A stretch of 64,000 bases of DNA from Acidimicrobiaceae bacterium (GTDB lineage Bacteria > Actinomycetota > Acidimicrobiia > Acidimicrobiales > Aldehydirespiratoraceae), in NCBI GenBank assembly GCA_016845585.1, contig JAERSO010000129.1, positions 239,887 through 303,886 on the forward strand. Reading direction: 5' to 3'. The translations under genes and the position numbers were made by a program. Shown here piece by piece: positions 15,747 to 22,409 of the stretch. The stretch's first letter is position 1, and every line of letters starts with the position of its first letter. The notes beneath the pieces were generated by a model. It did not search any database. It was not told the DNA's origin and saw nothing but the letters and a program-made list of their open reading frames with translations.

Positions 15747-17296
15747 CTCGTGGGCTCTCGGTTCGCGCCCGTCTGACGACCCTCGTGGTCGTGGTCGCCG
15801 CCGGGCTCGGGCTTGCGGCGGCGACGATCGGTGTCGGTGCCGTCGAGCGCCGGCTCGTGGACGAAGCCATCGATGTTGCGGTGGCGGATCAACTGCTGAC
15901 GGTCGAGGAGTTGATCCTCTTCCGCGAGTTCGGCGGCATCGACGAGGGCGGGTTCGACGAGGGAGAGTTCGACGAAGGACTCTTCGATGAGGGTTTCGTC
16001 GTTCTGGACGAACTCGCGTTCCTCCAAGGGATGATCTTCGAGCTGGGGGAGCTGGAGGCATTCGATGAGTTACTGGCGGCGGTCGGGATCGAAGCCGGTG
16101 GGTCACTCGCCGTTCTCACCTACTTCGGCGAGGTGATCATCGTCGACACGAGGACCGGGGAGATGGGATTCGTCGCGGACGAAGACTCGGCATCAACCGA
16201 GCTGATCGTGGCTCAGTCGACGATCGACGAGCTCTTCAACGTGTCGGTCGACATCGACTTCGGCGACATTTTCAGCGATGAGGTCTTCGGCGACGAGGAG
16301 TTCGGCGAATCGGAGGATCACTCACTCGACCTGCGCTTCGTCACCCACACGATCGACGGCCAGGACTACCTCTTCGTGGCCGAGGTCGGCGATGTCACCC
16401 GTAGCGTCGACAGCATCCGGACGCTGGCGTGGATCAGCGTGCCGCTGCTCGTGGTGATCGGTGGCCTGGCGACATGGCTGCTCACCGGGCGTGCGCTTCG
16501 ACCGGTCCATGCCATCACCGCGCAGGTCGGCGAGATCTCCGGGGGCACGCTCGACGAGCGGGTGCCGGTGCCGCAGACCGACGATGAGATCGCAGAGCTG
16601 GCGACGACGATGAACCTCATGCTCGATCGGCTCGAGGTCGATGATCGACGGCTTCGACAGTTCGTGTCCGACGCATCGCACGAACTTCGCTCGCCGGTGG
16701 CCGTGCTGCGCAGCGAGTCCGAGGTCGCGCTTCGCAACCCTGGTTCGACATCGGTCGAGGGTCTGGCCGATGGGGTCCTCGCGGAGAGTACGCGCCTCCA
16801 GCGCATCGTCGAGGATCTGCTGGTCCTCGCTCGTGGTGATGAGGGGACCGTGTCGGGTTCGGAGGTCATCGACCTCGACGACATCGTTCTCGTGGAGGCC
16901 GCTCGCCGCCGAGCGGTGCCGATCGACACGCAAGGGGTGTCCGCCGGCCGGATTCGCGGGAGCCACGATGCGGCGGCGCGGATCGTGACCCACCTGCTCG
17001 ACAACGCGGCGCGGCACGCCGCCTCGAGCGTGTGGATCGGGCTGCGGACCGAGCACGAACACGTCGCGTTGTGGGTGGATGACGATGGGGAGGGGATCGC
17101 CGAGGCCGACCGGAAACGAGTGTTCGAACGCTTCACCCGGTTCGATGCGGCGCGGACCCGTGACCATGGCGGAGCAGGCCTCGGTCTCGCTGTGGTCAGC
17201 GAGGTCGTCGCTGCCACCGGGGGCACGATCGAGGTCGTGACCGCCCCGAGTGGTGGTGCCCGGTTCGTCGTGCGCTGGCCTGAACTCCGCGACTAA
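15743..17296 (+). CDS. Sensor histidine kinase with acidic-repeat extracytoplasmic domain
   Basis: The 517-residue kinase has membrane segments at about 11-32 and 228-250, a HAMP domain, the H-box FVSDASHELRSPVAVLRS, the N-box HLLDNAARHA, the G1 box DDDGEGI and the G2 box GGAGLGLAVV. The ~195-residue sensor domain is unusual: after the first membrane segment it carries a repeat of about ten residues with F-D-E-G (GGFDEGEFDEGLFDEGF) and is strongly acidic throughout. Acidic sensor loops of this type bind metal cations in some known kinases; that role here is inference. Start and upstream stop overlap (ATGA), so it pairs with the regulator. The divergent acidic secreted protein is a likely target. 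Confidence 0.95.
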   Translation: MTRGLSVRARLTTLVVVVAAGLGLAAATIGVGAVERRLVDEAIDVAVADQLLTVEELILFREFGGIDEGGFDEGEFDEGLFDEGFVVLDELAFLQGMIFELGELEAFDELLAAVGIEAGGSLAVLTYFGEVIIVDTRTGEMGFVADEDSASTELIVAQSTIDELFNVSVDIDFGDIFSDEVFGDEEFGESEDHSLDLRFVTHTIDGQDYLFVAEVGDVTRSVDSIRTLAWISVPLLVVIGGLATWLLTGRALRPVHAITAQVGEISGGTLDERVPVPQTDDEIAELATTMNLMLDRLEVDDRRLRQFVSDASHELRSPVAVLRSESEVALRNPGSTSVEGLADGVLAESTRLQRIVEDLLVLARGDEGTVSGSEVIDLDDIVLVEAARRRAVPIDTQGVSAGRIRGSHDAAARIVTHLLDNAARHAASSVWIGLRTEHEHVALWVDDDGEGIAEADRKRVFERFTRFDAARTRDHGGAGLGLAVVSEVVAATGGTIEVVTAPSGGARFVVRWPELRD

Positions 17297-17495
17297 TGTC
17301 GGTAGATCGCGCCTGATTCGTGTCGCAGGTAGTCCAAAGCTTGACTATCTGAATGGCAGATGGCAGCTAGCGGAAACATGTATCGATGTACACGGGACAT
17401 TTCCGTTCGCGTTTCCTAGATTCGTGCCTAGCCGAACGGGGAACCAGGCGACACATCGGGCGGTGTGGAGGAGGTCCCCAGGGAAGCGAGCCGCA
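17297..17495. other. Intergenic region upstream of whiB
   Basis: This 199-base stretch between the kinase stop and the WhiB start holds no supported gene. It contains TTGACT at 17341, a possible -35 element, but no convincing -10 at the right distance. It is probably the WhiB promoter and leader. Confidence 0.4.
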
Positions 17496-17837
17496 ATGAT
17501 CGACATGTTTGACACGGAGACATCCGGGCCGGTCGGTCCGACGGGTTGGATGGACTCAGCGTCCTGTGCCGGCCACAGCGAGCTGTTCTTCGCTCCGTTT
17601 GCCGAACGCCCCGAGGCGCGGGTGCGTCGAGAGGCGGCCGCCCGGGTGATCTGTGGTGACTGCGAATCCTTGCCGACATGTCGTGAGTACGCCCGTGCGA
17701 ATCGTGAACTCGGCTACTGGGGTGGCGAGTCGGAGAGCGAGCGAGCCGAAGCCGGCTTCCCTCCGACCACGCCGATCATCGGCCGCAAGCGTGTCGCCGA
17801 GGAGCGCGCCCGCAACGCCATGGCGCGCACCGCGTAA
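17496..17837 (+). CDS. WhiB-family iron-sulfur transcriptional regulator
   Basis: The 113-residue protein has the four Cys of WhiB proteins: one in SASCAGH, two in ICGDC and one in LPTCREYA. These ligate a [4Fe-4S] cluster. The turn motif GYWGGESESER follows, then a basic tail (GRKRVAEERAR) for DNA contact. WhiB-like proteins bind the primary sigma factor and regulate division, redox or resistance genes; which paralogue this is cannot be told. The open frame starts further upstream, but MIDMFDTETS is the sensible N-terminus and the preceding 200 bases look like a promoter region. Confidence 0.95.
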   Translation: MIDMFDTETSGPVGPTGWMDSASCAGHSELFFAPFAERPEARVRREAAARVICGDCESLPTCREYARANRELGYWGGESESERAEAGFPPTTPIIGRKRVAEERARNAMARTA

Positions 17838-17840
17838 ACG

Positions 17841-17878
17841 GCGACAACACAGCCTGAGGCTGCGACAACACAGCCTGA
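17841..17878. repeat. 17-bp direct repeat with small hairpin
   Basis: GCGACAACACAGCCTGA occurs at 17841-17857 and 17862-17878. The junction forms CAGCC-TGA-GGCTG (17850-17862). It lies between the convergent stops of whiB and the lipid-kinase gene, so it may act as a weak bidirectional terminator. Confidence 0.5.
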
Positions 17879-17888
17879 CGATTCTGTT

Positions 17889-18767
17889 CTAGCGAGCGGG
17901 GCGAGCGAGTTGGAGTGCGCCGGCCACTGCCCGGCATCGTGCTGGTGCTGAGCCAAGGGGTTCGCCGTCGCCCCACAGCGCGAGTTGGTCTCCGTCGACG
18001 GTGATCTCGGCGCCTTGGTGAGTGTGCACCTTCGGGTGGGTGAGATGGCGACCGTCGAAGACCAGGCGGAAGAAGCGCAACAACTCGAGTCGCCCGATCT
18101 CGGCCACCACGGTGACATCCACCAGCCCGTCGACTGGATCCGCGGCGGGGCAGATCTGCATCCCGCCGCCGAAGTCCCGGGTGTTCGCGAACGCGAGCAT
18201 CGCGGCCTGGTATTCGTGGGTCACCCCGTCGACGGTCAGCGTCACCGGTCGATTCTCGAGGCGAGGCAATTCGAGGAGGGTGGCAATGGTGTAGCGCGAT
18301 GGCCCGCGCGGGAAGGGCATGGCGTTGGCGCGTTCGTTGACGTCGCCGGAGAAGCCGGCGGTGGCGACCGACGCCACCCATCGATCGTCGACCTGTAGGG
18401 CGTCGGTCGGCACCGCTGGGCCCAACGCCACGCGTGTGGCCTCGATCGGGTCGCTCGAGAGGCCGAGCGCCCCGGCGAAGTCGTTGCCCGTTCCCACCGG
18501 CACGACGCCGAGGATCGTGGCTGTCTCGGTCACGGCTTGCAGAGCGAGATGTACGAGGCCGTCTCCGCCGACGGTGACGATGCGTTCGGCGCCTTCGTCG
18601 ACGGCACGGGCTGCGGCTTGGCCTGACTCCGCCGCCGTTGCTCCGGTGATCTCGGTGACGTCGCACCCCTGCGCGGAGATGGTGGCCCGGACCGCGGCGA
18701 CCGCGTCTGCAGCCCTGCCCCGCCCCGCATCCGGGCTGACCAGGAGATGCACGGCGCCCGATGTCAT
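17889..18767 (-). CDS. Diacylglycerol kinase-family lipid kinase
   Basis: The 292-residue protein shows the DAGK/YegS catalytic fold: SPDAGRGRAAD near the N-terminus, the nucleotide-binding VTVGGDGLVHLALQA near residue 70, and VVPVGTGNDFAGALGL near residue 92. Family members phosphorylate lipids such as diacylglycerol or polyketide-like lipids at the membrane; the exact substrate is unknown. The motif GGDGL replaces the more common GGDGT. The ATG at 18767 is two bases past the stop of the P-type ATPase gene, so it is translated from the same mRNA. Confidence 0.88.
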   Translation of the reverse strand: MTSGAVHLLVSPDAGRGRAADAVAAVRATISAQGCDVTEITGATAAESGQAAARAVDEGAERIVTVGGDGLVHLALQAVTETATILGVVPVGTGNDFAGALGLSSDPIEATRVALGPAVPTDALQVDDRWVASVATAGFSGDVNERANAMPFPRGPSRYTIATLLELPRLENRPVTLTVDGVTHEYQAAMLAFANTRDFGGGMQICPAADPVDGLVDVTVVAEIGRLELLRFFRLVFDGRHLTHPKVHTHQGAEITVDGDQLALWGDGEPLGSAPARCRAVAGALQLARPAR

Positions 18768-18769
18768 GT

Positions 18770-21103
18770 TCAGGAGGCCGTGGTGGGTCGATCGTCGAAC
18801 AGGTGGGTTGTCAGCGCGACTCCTCCGGCACCGATGGCGCCGGCGATGGCGATGGCGACCCACACCGATGAGGGTGGCAGGTCGAGTTCGAAGTACTCGC
18901 GCGCGGCGGGGAGCACCATGTTGAGTGCGTACATGCCGGCCATGGCTGCCGCGAGCCCGATCTTCCAGGGCTTCAGCGGGCGGCTGATGATGATCAGGAT
19001 GGCGAGTCCGATCAAGAGGAGCGTGACCGTGGCGGCGGTGCGGGCTTCGGGGAGGGTCACGTCGTCCATGCGCCGCACGATCTCGTACAGCACGTAGGTG
19101 ACGGCTCCGGCGATCGCGCCTGCGGGGATCGAGAAACGGAGCACCCGTTCGAGGAACCCGCGCCGGACCAGGGAGTCGTTGGGGGCGAGTGCGAGGAAGA
19201 AGCCAGGAAGGCCGATCGAGAATGTGCCGATCAGCGTGAGCTGGCGAGGGAGGAACGGGAAGGGTGATCCGGCGATGCCCACGAGCGCGGTGAGCAGCAC
19301 CGCGTAGGCCGCCTTGGTCAGGAAGAGGTTGGCGACCCGTTCGATGTTGTTGATGACCTTGCGGCCTTCGGCCAGGACGCGAGGCAATGTGGCGAACTTG
19401 TTGTCGAGAAGCACGAGCTGGGCAACGGCTCGCGTGGACGACGATCCCGCCCCCATCGCAATGCCCATGTCGGCGTCTTTGAGGGCGAGGACGTCGTTCA
19501 CGCCGTCGCCGGTCATCGCCACGGTGCGGCCTCGACTCTGGAGCGCGTGCACCATCGCCCGCTTCTGGTGTGGGGTCACTCGTCCGAACACCGTCGTGTC
19601 GTCGAGCACGTCGGCGAGCGCCTCCTGTTCCTCTGGCAGCCGTCGGGCGTCGTACCCGTTCGCGGTGTCGCTCACTCCGGCACGCCGGGCAACTGCTGCG
19701 ACCGTGGCCGGGTTGTCTCCGGAGATCACCTTGAGCTCGACTCCCTGCTGCTGGAAGTAGCCGAGGATCTCTTCGGCATCCGGGCGCACGGTGTCCTCGA
19801 GGAGGACCAGCGCGATGGGAGTGCGGCTCTCGCCGAGTTGATCGCCCTGCCAGCCGTGGTCGGAGCGAGTGACGAGCAGGACTCGCGTGCCCCGGGCCGC
19901 TGCCTCGTCCGCCATCGCCTGTTCTTCGTCGTCGTCAGCATCGAAGAGGATGTCGGGGGCGCCCAGATAGAAGGTGCCGCGGCCGGGGAACTCGGTGGCC
20001 GCCCACTTGCGAGCGGACGAGAACGGCATGCTCTCGCCGACATCCCAGCCCGGCGAGCCGTAGTGGGCGACGATTGCCTGCAAGGTGGCGTTGGGGGAGG
20101 GGTCGGATGCACCGAGCGCGCCGAGCACCTCTCCGGCTTCGGTGTCGGTTGCATCGCCGAGGGTCACCACACCCCCGAGTGAGATTTCTCCGGTGGTGAT
20201 CGTGCCGGTCTTGTCGAGGCACAGGGTGTCGACGCGGGCGAGCAACTCGACGGAGGCCAGCTCCTTGGCGAGCGCCTGGCGGCGCGCCAAGGCGATCACG
20301 CCCGTGATGAACGAGAGGCTCGTGAGCAGCACCAAGCCATCGGGAACCATGGCGACGGCGGCGGCCACGGTGGCCTGCAAGGCGTCCTGCCATCGATCCT
20401 GTGTCTCGAGTTGGCGGAGTAGAAGGAGCGCTGATGCCGGCGGGATGACGAACGTGAGCCACCGCAGGACGAGGTTGACGCCCTGTCGCAGCTCGCTTCC
20501 CGCGAGTTCGAATCGGCGGGCCTCCTCGGCGAGCTTGGCGGCGTAGCTCTCGGCTCCGACCTTCGTGGCGCGATAGAGACCCGAGCCGGCGGAGACGAAC
20601 GAGCCCGACATGACGTCGTCGCCGATCGTCTTCTCCACCGGATCGCTCTCGCCGGTCAGCAGTGACTCGTCGATCTCGAGACCGATGCCGGCCACGACCT
20701 CGCCGTCCACCACGACCTGGTCGCCCGGGGACAACTCGAGGAGGTCGTCGGCAACCACGCCGCTGACGCCGATCTCCTCGGCCGTGCCGTTGCGACGGAC
20801 CCTGGCTTTCGGCGCCGAGAGCACCGCGAGCGCGTTGAGCGTTCGGCGAGCTTGCACCTCCTGGGCGATGCCGATGACGCTGTTGGACACGACGACACCA
20901 GCGAACAGCGCGTCGGCCGGGAATCCGGCCACGAGGATCAGCACGAACAGGGTCCCGATGATCGCGTTGACAGGGGTCAGGACGTTGGCCCCCACGATCT
21001 GGGGGAGGGTGCGAACCGGTGTGTCGGGGACATCGTTGACCCGACCGTCGGCGACACGATCAGCGACTTCCGCCGCGGAGAGGCCGGGATGCTCGGTGGC
21101 CAC
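18770..21103 (-). CDS. Cation-translocating P-type ATPase, CtpE-like
   Basis: The 777-residue pump has the P-type signatures in order: LTGESDPV (actuator), the membrane-helix sequence AMVPDGLVLLTSL, the phosphorylation site DKTGTIT near residue 295, and TGDGVNDVLALKDADMGIAM. At least eight hydrophobic segments surround them. The P(D/E)GL segment and overall layout resemble CtpE of mycobacteria, reported to import calcium; here the residue is D rather than the usual E. The GTG start at 21103 directly follows the Nudix stop with no spacer, so the genes are coupled. Ion specificity is inferred, not shown. Confidence 0.9.
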   Translation of the reverse strand: MATEHPGLSAAEVADRVADGRVNDVPDTPVRTLPQIVGANVLTPVNAIIGTLFVLILVAGFPADALFAGVVVSNSVIGIAQEVQARRTLNALAVLSAPKARVRRNGTAEEIGVSGVVADDLLELSPGDQVVVDGEVVAGIGLEIDESLLTGESDPVEKTIGDDVMSGSFVSAGSGLYRATKVGAESYAAKLAEEARRFELAGSELRQGVNLVLRWLTFVIPPASALLLLRQLETQDRWQDALQATVAAAVAMVPDGLVLLTSLSFITGVIALARRQALAKELASVELLARVDTLCLDKTGTITTGEISLGGVVTLGDATDTEAGEVLGALGASDPSPNATLQAIVAHYGSPGWDVGESMPFSSARKWAATEFPGRGTFYLGAPDILFDADDDEEQAMADEAAARGTRVLLVTRSDHGWQGDQLGESRTPIALVLLEDTVRPDAEEILGYFQQQGVELKVISGDNPATVAAVARRAGVSDTANGYDARRLPEEQEALADVLDDTTVFGRVTPHQKRAMVHALQSRGRTVAMTGDGVNDVLALKDADMGIAMGAGSSSTRAVAQLVLLDNKFATLPRVLAEGRKVINNIERVANLFLTKAAYAVLLTALVGIAGSPFPFLPRQLTLIGTFSIGLPGFFLALAPNDSLVRRGFLERVLRFSIPAGAIAGAVTYVLYEIVRRMDDVTLPEARTAATVTLLLIGLAILIIISRPLKPWKIGLAAAMAGMYALNMVLPAAREYFELDLPPSSVWVAIAIAGAIGAGGVALTTHLFDDRPTTAS

Positions 21104-21847
21104 CTACCGGGCCCCGCTGTCGTCGTAGACCCAGCCGGTTTCGCGCATCTCGATTCGATGCCGGCCGCCTTCGGCGTCAGGGTCGTCGGAGTCGTAGGCG
21201 GCGTCACCGTGCCACATCACGATGCGGCCATTGCGGCCTTTGGCGACACGAGTCTCGAAGTGTTGGGGCGGGCGCGAGCCGAGGTCCGAGAGCGCTTCGG
21301 CGACGGTGTGGTAGTCGCGAAGCGTATGGAGGGTGACCCACGTCGGCGGCACGATCTCGATCTCGCCTTCGTGGTGGCGGGTGAGGCACGCAGCCGGGGT
21401 CGTCCACTCCATGTCGACGATCTCGCCGTCGTCGATCACCGCGTGTTCCGCGTCGACGCGAGCAGCGAAGAACCATGTGGCGAAGCGCTTGGGTGCGATC
21501 GTCGGCGGGATCCAGTGAGAGAACATCACGAGGGAGTCTGCATCGACCTCGAGGCGCGCTTCCTCGTGGGCTTCGCGGACAGCGGCACGCCGGGCGGCCA
21601 CCAGGATCTCGCCCGATTCGTCGTGGTCGTCGTCGTCGATCTTGCCCCCGGGGAAGACCCACATTCCACCGAACGCGATCTTGGAGTTCTTGCGCAGCAT
21701 GAGTGTCTGCATGCCGTCGTCGGTGTCTCGCAACACGATGACCGTTGCAGCCGGGACGGCGGGTGCCTCACCGTCGTCGCTCTCGTTGCGGAGCAACTCC
21801 TCGAATCGCTCGTTCTTGTTCCCGGCAGGGTTGCTCTCGGCGCTCAC
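21104..21847 (-). CDS. Nudix hydrolase
   Basis: The 247-residue protein has a Nudix core near residues 35-165, with PGGKIDDDDHDESGEILVAA followed by RRAAVREAHEEARLEV; the box holds the REAxEE catalytic core but has an insertion after the first glycines, as in NUDT19-like proteins. These enzymes cleave nucleoside diphosphates linked to another group, such as CoA or sugars. The second half (THTL..YHTVAEAL) and the tryptophan-rich C-terminus are outside the core. It begins the operon with the CtpE-like pump and lipid kinase. A TAGGGT hexamer eight bases before GTG 21847 suggests a leaderless start. Confidence 0.85.
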   Translation of the reverse strand: MSAESNPAGNKNERFEELLRNESDDGEAPAVPAATVIVLRDTDDGMQTLMLRKNSKIAFGGMWVFPGGKIDDDDHDESGEILVAARRAAVREAHEEARLEVDADSLVMFSHWIPPTIAPKRFATWFFAARVDAEHAVIDDGEIVDMEWTTPAACLTRHHEGEIEIVPPTWVTLHTLRDYHTVAEALSDLGSRPPQHFETRVAKGRNGRIVMWHGDAAYDSDDPDAEGGRHRIEMRETGWVYDDSGAR

Positions 21848-21855
21848 GGTCGCCG

Positions 21856-21861
21856 ACCCTA
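21856..21861 (-). promoter_or_regulatory. Likely -10 element (TAGGGT) of the Nudix operon
   Basis: On the minus strand TAGGGT is eight bases before the GTG start of the Nudix gene, matching the leaderless spacing seen at several other genes here. Confidence 0.35.
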
Positions 21862-21908
21862 GTCGCCGGTCTCAAGTTGCCCGCACCAGTGCCGATGGAG
21901 TCAGAACC

Positions 21909-21977
21909 GGGGGCTTCGGCCCCCACAGGTCGTTTTGGGACAGTTGGGGTCAGACCCCTGTCCCATCTGGGGACAGG
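21909..21977 (+). promoter_or_regulatory. Hairpin cluster upstream of the selenoprotein gene, possible regulatory leader
   Basis: Three hairpins are visible. The first, 21909-21924, is GGGGGC closed by a C(UUCG)G tetraloop. The second pairs TGGGACA (21936-21942) with TGTCCCA (21959-21965) around an inner GGGGTC/GACCCC stem. The third pairs CCTGTCCC (21957-21964) with GGGACAGG (21970-21977) and uses the same bases as the 3' arm of the second, so these two exclude each other. The cluster lies between two divergent starts, not at a gene end, 47 bases before the ATG of the in-frame-TGA gene. Confidence 0.5.
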
Positions 21978-22023
21978 TTTGGGTCGCGGGAATCGACGAC
22001 AGTGTGTGAGGGTTGAATCCGCC

Positions 22024-22332
22024 ATGGAGCTTCAACTGACCGACAAGGCGGCGGCCAACATCCGCCGCAAGGGTGGAACCGCGGTCGTCGACCTGCTCGA
22101 ACCCTTCGGTTGAGGCAAGAAGTTCGAGGTGTCGGTCGATACCCGAACGAAGGGCCGTCGCCTCGACGGTTACACCCGTCAGCGCGTCGGTGAGCACGAG
22201 GTCCTGCTCGACCCGGACCTGTTGAAGCTCCCGGTCGAGTTGACGATCGTGTCCGGCGGTGTGTTCGGCCGGGGCCTCGGTGCGGCCGTCGATGGTCTCA
22301 ACGGCGCGGCCTGCCCGATCCAGCTGCTCTGA
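22024..22332 (+). CDS. Probable HesB/IscA-like selenoprotein with in-frame TGA (Sec)
   Basis: From ATG 22024 the frame reads MELQLTDKAAANIRRKGG then VVDLLEPFG, meets TGA at 22111-22113, and continues in the same frame with GKKFEVSVDTRTKGRRLDG to a TGA at 22330, 102 sense codons plus stop if TGA is read as selenocysteine. The two halves together make one A-type (IscA/HesB-like) domain: KGG.A.VDL....G-Sec-GKKFEVSVD puts Sec at the first conserved Cys of the family, and the tail ends AACPIQLL. A hairpin fitting a bacterial SECIS lies 14 bases after the TGA. HesB-like selenoproteins are a known bacterial family. A nonsense-mutated pseudogene is the alternative, but nothing else in the frame is damaged. 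selA-D are not in this window. Role unknown, possibly redox or metal handling. Confidence 0.75.
22128..22143 (+). promoter_or_regulatory. Candidate bacterial SECIS element
   Basis: GGUGUC-GGUC-GAUACC forms a six-base-pair stem (one G-U pair) with a four-base loop GGUC. It begins 14 bases after the in-frame UGA, and its loop starts 20 bases after it. A G at the first loop positions and this distance fit the known bacterial SECIS rules; the loop and stem base closely resemble the upper hairpin of the E. coli fdhF element. Confidence 0.7.
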
Positions 22333-22358
22333 TCGGCCCTCGCCCCCCCCAACCAACG

Positions 22359-22405
22359 AACTGGCGGCACATGTGGTCGGCAACCGACGGTCTATGCCGC
22401 CAGTT
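22359..22405. repeat. 47-bp palindromic dispersed repeat, copy A
   Basis: AACTGGCGGCA (22359-22369) pairs with TGCCGCCAGTT (22395-22405), with a nested GTCGG-CAA-CCGAC hairpin between. It shares 40 of 47 bases with copy B at 27498-27544. It lies between the convergent stops of the selenoprotein and carboxylase genes, so it may terminate both. Confidence 0.75.
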
Positions 22406-22409
22406 GCGG

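Noticed and set aside
17341..17370. TTGACT as part of a whiB promoter
   Set aside because: No acceptable -10 hexamer lies 16-18 bases downstream, so the promoter is not called.
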